From NCBI GenBank assembly GCA_964425645.1, contig CAYRNC010000034.1:1-16090 (forward strand): DNA of 16,090 nucleotides, in the 5' to 3' direction. The position numbers were made by a program, and so were the translations under genes. Source of the stretch: CAYRNC01 sp964425645. Its GTDB lineage: Bacteria; Bacillota; Clostridia; Peptostreptococcales; Anaerovoracaceae. The notes under the pieces are model-generated. The model did no database searches, was not told the origin of the DNA, and was given only the letters and a program-made list of their open reading frames with translations. Position 1 is the stretch's first letter. Each line of letters starts with the position of its first letter. Shown here one piece after another: positions 1 through 7,941 of this stretch.

Positions 1-510
1 ACTTACAGTAGATCCCTCCGAGACCCTGCTTTCCCTTCTTACAACCACCAACGGCAAATCAAGCATATAAGCTGTCATAAAGGCAACCGGAATCCCCTTA
101 GTTTCGATGGTAACTACATAATTTGCACCTTTATCTGCGAATTTTTGGGCGAACAATTCTGCAGCACGCCGCACTATTTCCGGATCAAACATCAAATCCG
201 AAGTATATAAAAATCCGCCGCCAAGAATTCTGCTGCCATCGGCAAGTTTTTCGCATAGGATATTGCACAATATTTCTTTTTCCTTTTCGGATACTGCGGT
301 AAGTAACCGGACTCCGCCTTTTGCCCCCACCGCAGTTTCAATCCTTCCAAGACTTGTGGTTCCTAAAAGGCGTTTTGCCAGTGATACATCTTCGCTTATT
401 GTAGATTTGGCTGCATCGAACATCCGGCAAAAATAATTCAAAGGAAAATTTCTGTTTGGGCTTTGAGACAGTATCCTGACAATTGCAGCAACTCGCTCTG
501 TACGTTTCAT
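1..510 (-). CDS. purR: PurR-family purine operon repressor (partial, C-terminus beyond left edge)
   Basis: This is the N-terminal 170 residues of a PurR-type transcriptional repressor, cut by the window start. Proteins of this family bind PurBox DNA upstream of purine genes and release it when PRPP is high. The start (MKRTERVAAIVRIL) is the family's winged-helix region; KSTISEDV at 35-42 fits the recognition-helix area. From about residue 75 the sequence becomes a phosphoribosyltransferase-like domain, with RILGGGFLYTSDL at 94-106, ETKGIP at 136-141 and RRESRVSEGSTVS at 158-170, which matches the conserved block before the PRPP site. The PRPP-binding acidic motif itself lies outside the window. 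The usual family length is about 270-280 residues, so roughly 100 are missing. The ATG is preceded by GGAGG with good spacing (511-520). The gene is divergent from murC, and a PurBox-like inverted repeat overlies its promoter, which suggests autoregulation (inference). Confidence 0.9.
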   Translation of the reverse strand, partial: MKRTERVAAIVRILSQSPNRNFPLNYFCRMFDAAKSTISEDVSLAKRLLGTTSLGRIETAVGAKGGVRLLTAVSEKEKEILCNILCEKLADGSRILGGGFLYTSDLMFDPEIVRRAAELFAQKFADKGANYVVTIETKGIPVAFMTAYMLDLPLVVVRRESRVSEGSTVS

Positions 511-526
511 AGTAACCTCCAAGCAT

Positions 527-571
527 ACATCCGAATATAGTATGGATATATGCCCAATCATATTCGTCGTT
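527..571. promoter_or_regulatory. PurBox-like inverted repeat, candidate PurR operator
   Basis: A perfect 7-bp inverted repeat CGAATAT (532-538) and ATATTCG (560-566) lies between purR and murC. The CGAA and TTCG cores are 27 nt apart. From memory, Bacillus subtilis PurR sites are paired inverted PurBoxes with an essential CGAA core and roughly this separation. The left arm read as a box (527-539) matches the remembered consensus AWWWCCGAACWWT at about 10 of 13 positions, the right arm at about 8. The right arm covers the purR -10 element and the left arm lies just downstream of the expected transcription start. This fits repression of purR by its own product; any effect on murC is unclear. 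Confidence 0.5.
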
Positions 572-585
572 TTAACTATTGTCAA
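557..585 (-). promoter_or_regulatory. purR promoter (sigma-A type)
   Basis: On the minus strand a consensus TTGACA -35 box (580-585) is followed by a 17-nt spacer and a TATGAT -10 box (557-562). This is close to an ideal vegetative promoter. Transcription would start near 550, giving a leader of about 40 nt before the purR ATG at 510. The -10 box overlaps one arm of the PurBox-like repeat. Confidence 0.75.
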
Positions 586-622
586 TTTGCTTTACTTTCT
601 CTGTATTATTTGAGCGTCATTA

Positions 623-631
623 TGCTATAAT
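623..631 (+). promoter_or_regulatory. murC promoter, extended -10
   Basis: TGCTATAAT (623-631) is an extended -10 element with a perfect TATAAT hexamer. No convincing -35 box lies 16-18 nt upstream, which is common for extended -10 promoters. Transcription would start near 638, about 29 nt before the murC ATG. Confidence 0.6.
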
Positions 632-666
632 CATCATGTACACAAAATTTTATTTCGGAGGTTTCA

Positions 667-2052
667 ATGCTCACTCTTTCTGATTACAGACACGTCCACT
701 GCATCGGCATCGGAGGCATCGGTCTCTCCGCCGTGGCTGAAATACTTCTGGCCTGGGGCCATTGGATTTCCGGCTCAGATATAAAAGATAATGAGAACAT
801 AGAAAGATTGAAAGGAAAAGGGGCCATGATCTTCACCGACCACTGTGAGGATAATGTAGCAGGGGCGGACTTGGTGGTTTATTCTGCAGCTATATCTTTA
901 GACAACCCGGAGATAGTTGCCGCAAATAAACTCAACATCCCCATAGCAACCAGAGCGGAAATCCTAGGCGCCATGATGAAAAACTTCAGGCACAGTATCG
1001 CGATATCCGGAACTCACGGTAAAACCACCACAACATCTATGGTCTCACTGATTCTTGAAAACAGCGGACTTTCACCCACCATCCTGGTGGGAGGAAAGCT
1101 GATGGAAATCAACGGAAATGTTAAAGTCGGCCGGGGGCAGTATTTCGTTACAGAAGCGTGTGAATACATGGACAATTTCTTATCCCTGTGCCCGAGACAC
1201 GAAATCATAATGAACATAGACTCTGACCACCTGGACTATTTCAAGGATATAGAGCACATCGTCAGATCCTTTGAACAATTTGCTAAGTTAGTGCCCGAAG
1301 ATGGGACTATAGTAGCTTTTGATGCTAATCCGTTTGTAAAAGCTATACTCCATGATCTTAAGTGCAGAATAATAACCTTCGGGTTCAATGATCAAAGCGA
1401 TTTTTACGCCGAAAATATAACTTTTAATGCCTACGGTATGCCGTCCTTTGATCTCTTTGGAAACGGAAACTTCATTGCCCATCTGCAGCTTGCCGTACCG
1501 GGAGAGCATAATATTATCAATGCGCTTGCAGCCACCGCCTGCTGTCTTGATCTTGGAATAGATGTCCAATCCGTTGTTTCCACTTTGGAGTCATTTAACG
1601 GGACAGAAAGACGTTTCGATGTGATAGGAGTTACGGAAAACGACATTCGCATCGTAGATGATTACGCACATCACCCGACTGAAATTAAAGCCACGCTTTC
1701 TGCGGCAGATAATGTGCCTCATAATAATTTGTGGTGTTTATTTCAACCCCATACCTACACTAGAACACTGGCTTTATTTGATGAATTTGCAGAAGCGTTT
1801 CAATCTGCAGATAAGGTGATACTGACTGACATCTACGCTGCCAGAGAAAAAAACATCTATAAAATCAGCTCAAAAGAATTAGCGGCCGAGATGAAAAGAG
1901 CAGACCCAGGATGCGAGGTCTACTATATTTCAAATTTTGATGAAATTGCAAATTTTGTGGCAAACAATGCACAATCAGGTGATCTGATCATAACAATGGG
2001 AGCTGGCGACATATACAAGGTTGCAGAGATGATTTTAGACAAAGCCCGTTAA
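667..2052 (+). CDS. murC: UDP-N-acetylmuramate--L-alanine ligase
   Basis: MurC adds L-alanine to UDP-MurNAc using ATP, the first amino-acid step of cytoplasmic peptidoglycan precursor synthesis. The 461-residue length is normal for MurC. The N-terminal nucleotide-sugar binding domain has GIGGIG at 14-19. The central Mur ligase domain has the ATP P-loop GTHGKTTTT at 115-123, the EACEY motif at 163-167 and the NIDSDHLDYF block at 183-192. The C-terminal domain carries DDYAHHPTE at 331-339 and QPHTYTRT at 360-367, which together separate MurC from MurD, MurE and MurF. The ATG follows GGAGG (657-661) at good spacing. The gene is transcribed alone from an extended -10 promoter, divergent from purR, and its stop codon overlaps the convergent carboxypeptidase gene by four bases. 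No key residue appears to be missing. Confidence 0.97.
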   Translation: MLTLSDYRHVHCIGIGGIGLSAVAEILLAWGHWISGSDIKDNENIERLKGKGAMIFTDHCEDNVAGADLVVYSAAISLDNPEIVAANKLNIPIATRAEILGAMMKNFRHSIAISGTHGKTTTTSMVSLILENSGLSPTILVGGKLMEINGNVKVGRGQYFVTEACEYMDNFLSLCPRHEIIMNIDSDHLDYFKDIEHIVRSFEQFAKLVPEDGTIVAFDANPFVKAILHDLKCRIITFGFNDQSDFYAENITFNAYGMPSFDLFGNGNFIAHLQLAVPGEHNIINALAATACCLDLGIDVQSVVSTLESFNGTERRFDVIGVTENDIRIVDDYAHHPTEIKATLSAADNVPHNNLWCLFQPHTYTRTLALFDEFAEAFQSADKVILTDIYAAREKNIYKISSKELAAEMKRADPGCEVYYISNFDEIANFVANNAQSGDLIITMGAGDIYKVAEMILDKAR

Positions 2053-2066
2053 AGCCGACGGGTTTT
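2041..2066. terminator. Probable bidirectional terminator between murC and the carboxypeptidase gene
   Basis: The run AAAGCCCGT (2041-2049) pairs with ACGGGTTTT (2058-2066) to form a 9-bp stem, one G-U pair included, with an 8-nt loop. Each strand ends in a short U-run (four U on plus, three on minus). The stem contains the last codons and overlapping stop codons of both convergent genes. The U-tracts are short, so efficiency is uncertain. Confidence 0.5.
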
Positions 2067-3440
2067 CCTGTACACTTCTTCCCATATCAACCTGTCCCTT
2101 TCCTGCATTTTATAAAATTCTTCTTTTCGTTTCATTCTTAGGATTCTACGCTTTTTAACCTGTTTTCTTTTAACGAGAATATACAATGCAAGCAAAAGAA
2201 ACAACCCCGATAAAGAGGAAAGAACTGCAACCTTTATGATTTTTGCTGTATGATCTTCAATACCCACTAAGGACAGCACGCTGCCTTTGCCGACATCCGT
2301 TAAAGCTATAGCATCATATTCCCCTATAAGCTCATCGCCCAGATATAACTTCACTACCCCCGTTTTTTCACCCTTGTTCACCGGGGCCTTTAAGTTATCA
2401 TATAAATCCACTTCCTTGCGTATAAGGCTGGAGGAGGCCGACAGGGGCAATGTTGCATAAGCATCCTCCCCTGCGGCTACCGATATTTTTCTGACAGATC
2501 CTCTTTTTACCGGAATAGTACCAAGATCATCACCTGCCGAAAGAGCGCCGACAGTTTTGTAATTTTCAAATCCATAATCCAACAGCGCTATGCAGTCTGC
2601 AAATCTCCCCATATCGGTTGAGGCCATTGTTACCGCAATCAGCTCTGTATCGCCCCTTTTGGCCGATGCCACCAGACAGCCTCCCGCCTTACCTGTATAG
2701 CCGGTCTTTACCCCTGTAATGCCTTCGTACTTACAAGGCCGAAGTACGCCGTTTATCTCTACTTTGTGAACGGAATCATAAAGCATACGATTAGTATTAT
2801 ACATATAGCGGGTATCCTGAAGATTTGTAGCCTCCATCACATATCGATACGTTGACACATATTTTCGAAATGTAGGGTTTTTCATTGCATATCTTGCTAT
2901 CATGGCCAAATCATATGCTGTAGTAACATGATCATCCTCATGCAAACCGTTAGGATTGACAAAATTCGTGTTTTTCGCCCCACATGAAACAGCTTTCTCA
3001 TTCATAAACCCGGCGAATTCCTCCACGCTGCCTTTTATTTTTTTTGCCAAAGCTACGGCGGCATCATTTGCTGATTCGAGCATAAGGCCGTAAAGGACAT
3101 CCCTTACGCAGACCTGTTCGCCTTCAAGAAGGTAGATGCGGCTTCCTTCCGTAAAAGGGGTTTCTGCATCAATTTCCACAAAATCATCCAGTTTAAGGTT
3201 TTCTAAAGCCAATATGGCCGTAATAATTTTCGTAGTGCTGGCAGGATAATGCTGCACATGGCTGTTATCCTCATAAAGTACTTTCCCGTTAGCTGCATCG
3301 ATTAAAATCGCACTTTTTCCTGTAATAGATAGTTTTGCGGGATCGGTACCAAAAACGGGAAAAGCAGGGCTCAATACGATACCTGCCGTTAAAATTAATG
3401 CCATAATTTTTTTGAAGTTAAACGATAATAAAATTTTCAT
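2049..3440 (-). CDS. D-alanyl-D-alanine carboxypeptidase, membrane-anchored (peptidase S11, PBP5/DacF-like)
   Basis: This enzyme trims the terminal D-alanine from peptidoglycan stem pentapeptides outside the membrane. All three penicillin-binding active-site motifs are present: STTK at 68-71 (nucleophile Ser68, Lys71), SAN at 123-125 and KTG at 245-247. Residues 1-31 are a hydrophobic signal peptide ending near the VFGTD segment. The S11 catalytic domain spans about 35-290. A PBP5-type beta-rich domain follows to about 395 and a membrane helix covers about 404-424. The last 39 residues are strongly basic (KRKQVKKRR and similar) and would be cytoplasmic, so the anchor is a true transmembrane helix and not only an amphipathic tail. 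The start lies 17 nt after the apgM stop with only a weak AAGGG upstream, suggesting co-transcription and perhaps coupled translation. The symbol dacF or dacB would be a guess. Confidence 0.93.
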   Translation of the reverse strand: MKILLSFNFKKIMALILTAGIVLSPAFPVFGTDPAKLSITGKSAILIDAANGKVLYEDNSHVQHYPASTTKIITAILALENLKLDDFVEIDAETPFTEGSRIYLLEGEQVCVRDVLYGLMLESANDAAVALAKKIKGSVEEFAGFMNEKAVSCGAKNTNFVNPNGLHEDDHVTTAYDLAMIARYAMKNPTFRKYVSTYRYVMEATNLQDTRYMYNTNRMLYDSVHKVEINGVLRPCKYEGITGVKTGYTGKAGGCLVASAKRGDTELIAVTMASTDMGRFADCIALLDYGFENYKTVGALSAGDDLGTIPVKRGSVRKISVAAGEDAYATLPLSASSSLIRKEVDLYDNLKAPVNKGEKTGVVKLYLGDELIGEYDAIALTDVGKGSVLSLVGIEDHTAKIIKVAVLSSLSGLFLLLALYILVKRKQVKKRRILRMKRKEEFYKMQERDRLIWEEVYRKTRRL

Positions 3441-3457
3441 AGCCTGATTTCCCTTAG

Positions 3458-4669
3458 TTATTTCTTGAAAAAATAGTCTGTCAGTTCGTATCCATTATCA
3501 AAATACAATCCTGTTTTACCGGATGATTCGCTAAAGGACCTGTTGTTATCTTTCATTCTTGTGTTTTGACTGTCATAAAAAACAAAAGGAACCGGACCGG
3601 AAGCGTGGGTTCTGATCCTGATTGGTGTCTCATGATCCGGCAAAACAAGTATCCTATAGGGTTCTTTAGTTCCCTCCAGAAAACTCATCAGCGGACCTGC
3701 AATAAGGGTGTCAATCTTCTCCAATGATTCAATTTTTCCTTTCAGGTCCCCCTGATGAGAGCATTCATCGGGAGCTTCCAGATGAAGATAAACAAAATCC
3801 CCGTCTTCACGGAATTGCCTTATAGCTGCATCAGCCTTTCCTGAAAAGTTTGTATTAATCGTTCCCGTGGCGCCGGGAACTTCTACAGCTTCAAGACCTG
3901 CCAAAATGCCGATTCCTTTTATCAGATCAACCGCCGATATGGCCGATCCTTGAATCTGGTATTTTTCATAAAAAGAGGGGAGTGCAGGTTTTTTACCCTG
4001 GCCCCATATCCATATGGAGTTAGCCGAATTTTGACCCCTCTTAATTCTTTCACGGTTGATGGAATGATCTTTTAACAGTTCATAACTTTTCTTCATCATA
4101 AATTCCAAAAACTCCGCCCCTTCACCTTTTGGCAGATATTCTCCTATACACCTGTCAAGAATATCGTGTGGCGGTGTCAATTCATAATGGGTATCTCCCT
4201 CTTGTACAATCATGGCATGCCGGTAGCTGGTGCCTGTATAAAAACTTATTCGTTCAGTCCCCAAATTTTTCGACACGGTTTTAATCAGGACATCGGCCTC
4301 CTTTGTGGTGATCTCCCCTGCGCTATGATCTGTTATGATCTTATCTTCGTATAAGCCTCCCCCATTAAGCGTAACCAGATTGCAGCGAAATGCCACATCA
4401 GTAGGCAACATTTTTATTCCGATGCTCGCTGCTTCCAGCGGCGATCTTCCCGTGTGATATATTCTCGGATCATAGCCCATTACCGAAAGATTTGCTGCAT
4501 CACTTCCCGGTGCCATGCCATCCGGAATGGTTTTAACCGTTCCTACCGTACCCAGCGATGCCAGCTTATTGATATTTATAAGCTGTGCGGCTTCTAACGG
4601 TGTTTTATCGCCCAGCACATCTATTTTCTCATCGGCAGCGCCATCGGTGATAATGATCAGGTATTTCAT
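3458..4669 (-). CDS. apgM: Cofactor-independent (archaeal-type) phosphoglycerate mutase
   Basis: This is a 403-residue member of the alkaline-phosphatase superfamily, ApgM type (COG3635 as I recall it), which interconverts 2- and 3-phosphoglycerate without 2,3-BPG. Metal and catalytic residues are visible: ITDG with D9, the nucleophile region PGSDAANLS with S56, a DECSHQGD block with D301, H305 and D308, PDHETP with D345 and H346, and H355 in RTHASGPVPF. The ATG at 4669 is chosen over an in-frame ATG at 4702 because it starts the family's canonical MKYLIIITDG and follows AGGGG; the upstream alternative adds 11 atypical residues. The carboxypeptidase gene follows 17 nt downstream. It is divergent from serC-serA, which consumes 3-phosphoglycerate. 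Some bacterial relatives are annotated as proposed homoserine kinases, and sequence inspection alone does not exclude that role. No clear promoter was found. Confidence 0.85.
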   Translation of the reverse strand: MKYLIIITDGAADEKIDVLGDKTPLEAAQLININKLASLGTVGTVKTIPDGMAPGSDAANLSVMGYDPRIYHTGRSPLEAASIGIKMLPTDVAFRCNLVTLNGGGLYEDKIITDHSAGEITTKEADVLIKTVSKNLGTERISFYTGTSYRHAMIVQEGDTHYELTPPHDILDRCIGEYLPKGEGAEFLEFMMKKSYELLKDHSINRERIKRGQNSANSIWIWGQGKKPALPSFYEKYQIQGSAISAVDLIKGIGILAGLEAVEVPGATGTINTNFSGKADAAIRQFREDGDFVYLHLEAPDECSHQGDLKGKIESLEKIDTLIAGPLMSFLEGTKEPYRILVLPDHETPIRIRTHASGPVPFVFYDSQNTRMKDNNRSFSESSGKTGLYFDNGYELTDYFFKK

Positions 4670-4793
4670 TATATTTTCCCCTTTTTGCCGCATTATTATC
4701 AATAGAAAAAGTCTGTTTCGACATATTTCACCTTAACAGTTTAACACAATATGGAGGTTGCCGCAAAACATAGTAGAAAAATTCTAAAATAAT

Positions 4794-4821
4794 TTGCCTT
4801 GCCAAATCTCTGTGTTATAAT
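4794..4821 (+). promoter_or_regulatory. serC-serA promoter
   Basis: TTGCCT (4794-4799) and a perfect TATAAT (4816-4821) are separated by 16 nt. Transcription would start near 4828, leaving a leader of about 24 nt that contains AGGAGA (4839-4844) before the serC ATG. The leader is too short to hold a riboswitch or T-box. Confidence 0.6.
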
Positions 4822-4851
4822 GAACAATGATTTCTTGTAGGAGATATAGTA

Positions 4852-5976
4852 ATGAGCAAAACAAAAAGAGTATATAATTTCTCGGCGGGTCCCTCCATGC
4901 TGCCCCTTCCGGTGTTAGAGCAGGCGGCGGCGGAAATGGTTGATTACAAAGGTACCGGTATGTCGGTTATGGAAATGAGCCACAGGTCTCCTGAATTTAA
5001 TGAGATTATTGAAACAGCGGAGCAAGACTTAAGGGATCTTATGAATATCCCTATAAATTACAAAGTTCTGTTTCTTCAAGGAGGGGGATCTTTACAGTTT
5101 ACCATGATACCGATGAATTTGTTTCGAAAGACTAAAAAAGCAGATTTCATCATCACCGGAGCATGGGCAAAAAAAGCTGCTAAAGAAGCCGCAAAATTGG
5201 GGATTGTAAATATTTTAGCTTCCTCAGAGAAAAGCATCTATTCGTTCATTCCGGAAGTATCGAAAGAAAGATATACAAAAGATGCCGATTATTTTTATAT
5301 CACATATAACAACACAATTTACGGAAGTCGGTATACCAGGCTTCCCGAAACAGGAGATGTACCGTTAGTATCAGATCTTTCCTCTGTGATCCTGTCAGAG
5401 GAGATTGACATAAATAAATTCGGCCTCGTGTTCGCAGGGGCCCAAAAAAATATAGGCCCTGCAGGACTCACCATCGTAATAATCAGAGAGGACCTGTTGG
5501 GATTTGCAGATCCGACGACACCTGCTATGCTGGATTACAAAGTGCACGCAGATAATAATTCCCTCTATAATACACCCTCTTGTTATGCGATCTATATGGC
5601 GGGACTGACATTCAAATGGATTAAGAAAATGGGAGGCGTAGCCATGATGCAACAGGTAAATGAAAAAAAGGCCTATCTGCTGTATGAAGCAATCGATAAC
5701 AGTAAGCTGTTTCGATGTCCCGTGGCCGAAAAGGATCGGTCGTTGATGAATCCGATCTTTGTCACTGATGATGCCGGATTGGACAAAAAATTTATAATCG
5801 GTGCAAAACGGGAAGGTTTATACAATCTGGGCGGACACCGCAGCATCGGGGGAATGAGAGCAAGCATTTACAACGCTATGCCGCTGAAAGGCGTAACCAC
5901 TCTCATAGAATACATGAAACGATTTGAAAAAGAAAACGGGATCAATATAAGGAGTAAAACACAATGTATAACATAG
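4852..5976 (+). CDS. serC: Phosphoserine aminotransferase
   Basis: SerC is the PLP enzyme that transfers an amino group from glutamate to 3-phosphohydroxypyruvate, the second step of serine synthesis. The N-terminal NFSAGPSMLP (9-18), GGGSLQF (77-83), NNTIYGSRYT (153-162) and DLSS (175-178) are class-V aminotransferase motifs of this family. The PLP lysine is K199 in AGAQKNIGPAG. The C-terminal GHRSIGGMRASIYNAMP is typical. The length of 374 residues is slightly above the usual 360 or so because the frame runs on past the normal end into the start of serA. The ATG is preceded by AGGAGA. The AAGGAG used by serA is embedded in the last serC codons, so translation of the two genes is probably coupled. 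No substitution in key residues was noticed. Confidence 0.96.
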   Translation: MSKTKRVYNFSAGPSMLPLPVLEQAAAEMVDYKGTGMSVMEMSHRSPEFNEIIETAEQDLRDLMNIPINYKVLFLQGGGSLQFTMIPMNLFRKTKKADFIITGAWAKKAAKEAAKLGIVNILASSEKSIYSFIPEVSKERYTKDADYFYITYNNTIYGSRYTRLPETGDVPLVSDLSSVILSEEIDINKFGLVFAGAQKNIGPAGLTIVIIREDLLGFADPTTPAMLDYKVHADNNSLYNTPSCYAIYMAGLTFKWIKKMGGVAMMQQVNEKKAYLLYEAIDNSKLFRCPVAEKDRSLMNPIFVTDDAGLDKKFIIGAKREGLYNLGGHRSIGGMRASIYNAMPLKGVTTLIEYMKRFEKENGINIRSKTQCIT

Positions 5977-7136
5977 CGCTATTGAATAGAATATCCTATA
6001 AAGGCTTGTCCTGTTTGACAGGAGACTATACCATAGTTGAAGATATTAACGAAGCAGACGGTATTCTGCTTAGAAGTCAGGATATCCACAACGTAGAACT
6101 TAGTGATCGTTTATTAGCCATCGCCAGGGCCGGGGCCGGCGTTAATAATATACCTGTTGATCTGTGTTCAAAACGTGGAATCGTCGTATTCAACACGCCC
6201 GGGGCGAATGCAAATGCCGTAAAGGAACTCGTGCTGACGGGATTGCTGATTTCTGCAAGGAACCTTACTTCAGCCATCGCCTGGACCCAAACATTGATCG
6301 AAGAGGAGGATGTTCCAAGGGTAGTAGAAAAAAATAAATCCAAGTTTGCAGGTCATGAAATTAAAGGTAAAACCCTTGGGGTTATAGGCCTTGGTTCCGT
6401 AGGGGTTATGGTAGCAAATGCCGCGGAATGCCTTGACATGAAGGTTTTAGGATATGATCCCTACATTTCTGTAGGCTCGGCTCACGAGCTTGACAGCAAA
6501 GTTCAGCTAGTGGACAGCTTGGACTATTTATTGCCTCTTTGCGACTACATTACAATACATGTTCCCTTCATCGAAAACACAAAGGAAATGATCAATGAAC
6601 AGCGCTTTTCCTTAATGAAGGAAAATGTCTGTCTGTTGAATTTCTCAAGAGACCAGATCGTCAAAGAAGATGACGTTCTGACTGCGATCGGCAGGGGGAT
6701 TATACGCTGTTATGTGACAGACTTTCCAAACGAGAAATTTCTTGGAAATGAAAAAATTATATGCATACCCCATCTGGGCGCTTCAACCCATGAATCAGAA
6801 GAAAACTGCGCAACGATGGCTGCGGAAGAAATCATGGACTTTTTGGAAAACGGCAACATACGCAATTCAGTGAACTTCCCTACTTGCAGTCTCGGCGCCG
6901 TCGGCACACCATCCAGACTCGTTGTGCTGAACAGAAACATTCCTTCAATGCTGGGTAAAATCACGGGGACTTTAGCTGATATGAATATCAATATAAGCGA
7001 TCTGATAAACCGAAGCAAAGGGAATAATGCGGTCACCTTAGTAGATGTTGATTCAAAAATAGATGAATCGGTGATTAAAAAAGCCCTCGATTTCGAAGGC
7101 ATAATTTCGGTAAGGGTCATTTCGTCTCCTCAATAG
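5964..7136 (+). CDS. serA: D-3-phosphoglycerate dehydrogenase, short ACT-domain form
   Basis: SerA oxidises 3-phosphoglycerate to 3-phosphohydroxypyruvate with NAD, the first step of serine synthesis. The Rossmann fingerprint GLGSVG is at 142-147 with D165 at the end of the second strand, as expected for NAD. The 2-hydroxyacid dehydrogenase catalytic residues are visible as R229 (NFSRD), E257 (FPNEKF) and H270 (IPHLGAST). Residues about 320-388 form one ACT domain (from the NIPSMLGKITG segment on), the usual serine-binding regulatory module, so feedback inhibition by serine is likely. At 390 residues it is the compact form that lacks the extra intervening domain of long bacterial PGDHs. It overlaps serC by 13 nt at its start and the convergent YihY-family gene by 20 nt at its end, with no obvious terminator between them. 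Confidence 0.95.
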   Translation: MYNIALLNRISYKGLSCLTGDYTIVEDINEADGILLRSQDIHNVELSDRLLAIARAGAGVNNIPVDLCSKRGIVVFNTPGANANAVKELVLTGLLISARNLTSAIAWTQTLIEEEDVPRVVEKNKSKFAGHEIKGKTLGVIGLGSVGVMVANAAECLDMKVLGYDPYISVGSAHELDSKVQLVDSLDYLLPLCDYITIHVPFIENTKEMINEQRFSLMKENVCLLNFSRDQIVKEDDVLTAIGRGIIRCYVTDFPNEKFLGNEKIICIPHLGASTHESEENCATMAAEEIMDFLENGNIRNSVNFPTCSLGAVGTPSRLVVLNRNIPSMLGKITGTLADMNINISDLINRSKGNNAVTLVDVDSKIDESVIKKALDFEGIISVRVISSPQ

Positions 7137-7941
7137 CAGCATTGAAAACGATTCCTACCACCATTACGTAACCGAGAATATAGAACCAGATTAACAGCCC
7201 TATTACCGACCCCAGGCTTCCATACACAACGTCATAGTTGCTGAAGTTTGCGGTATAGTAAGAATAGACCCAGGAGGCGATAAGCATCCCGACAGAAGTA
7301 AGAATACTTCCCGGGATGATTTTTTTATAGGTAAGCCTTTCAGAAGGAAGCGTATAATTGATAAAGCTGACGGCCAGTATATAAACGGCAATCCCTAACG
7401 GCCAACGAAGGGCAATCCATAACCTGTCAAAACTGAAGGGGAGACCCAGAAACTTTACCGCATACAAACCCGCAAGAGTCAGCAGGGTTTCGCCGTAGAT
7501 TAAAATAGCAAGACTGAAAACAAGCAGCAATATGGTCGTTAGAACAGTGAGTATAGCCCTGAATCTTTCTCGGACAAACCCCCTGCCAATATTAAGGCCT
7601 GTGTAGGTATAGTTAGCGATCCGAACCATAGAATACTGGGCCTTAGATGCTGCCCAAATTGCAAAGCCTAAAAAAAATACATTAAAGGTGCCTGAAGGCT
7701 TGTAAATCAAATAGCCCTTAAGACTGTCCGCCGCTTTATCCGACACATAATGAGCTACAAGTTCTTCTATTACATGAAGGGACAGTGAAAAAACTCCAAG
7801 CAGTTCACCTATAATTATGAATAGCGGCACCATGGACAACAGAAAAAAGAAAGCCAGCTCTGCGGCAACACCTTGATAATAAGGCTTTCGCATTCTGACG
7901 ATCACGTTAAGTATGATTTTTTTTGCCTGTTTTCTGTTCAT
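7117..7941 (-). CDS. YihY/BrkB-family inner membrane protein
   Basis: This 274-residue integral membrane protein belongs to the YihY/virulence factor BrkB family (UPF0761). The biochemical role is not established; the old ribonuclease BN label for the family was an error. About six hydrophobic segments are visible near residues 28-52, 86-105, 130-155, 176-197, 209-229 and 241-266, with positively charged loops such as GRGFVRERFR between them. Family-typical stretches include the N-terminal GVAAELAFFFLLSMVPL, LPSERLTYKKIIPGS (198-212) and the closing GSVIGLLIWFYILGY. The ATG overlaps the rdgB stop as ATGA, so the two genes are very likely co-translated. The 3' end overlaps serA by 20 nt on the opposite strand. 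The assignment to the family is firm; the function is unknown. Confidence 0.88.
   Translation of the reverse strand: MNRKQAKKIILNVIVRMRKPYYQGVAAELAFFFLLSMVPLFIIIGELLGVFSLSLHVIEELVAHYVSDKAADSLKGYLIYKPSGTFNVFFLGFAIWAASKAQYSMVRIANYTYTGLNIGRGFVRERFRAILTVLTTILLLVFSLAILIYGETLLTLAGLYAVKFLGLPFSFDRLWIALRWPLGIAVYILAVSFINYTLPSERLTYKKIIPGSILTSVGMLIASWVYSYYTANFSNYDVVYGSLGSVIGLLIWFYILGYVMVVGIVFNAAIEETK

Noticed and set aside
338..526. Minus-strand open frame of 62 residues at the purR start
   Set aside because: It is in another frame of purR, whose own frame matches a known family and has a proper ribosome site.
4670..4702. Longer apgM start at ATG 4702
   Set aside because: It adds 11 atypical residues, while the ATG at 4669 begins the family-typical MKYLIIITDG and has AGGGG upstream.
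4822..4851. Possible serine or T-box leader upstream of serC
   Set aside because: The leader after the predicted start is about 24 nt, too short for a riboswitch or T-box.
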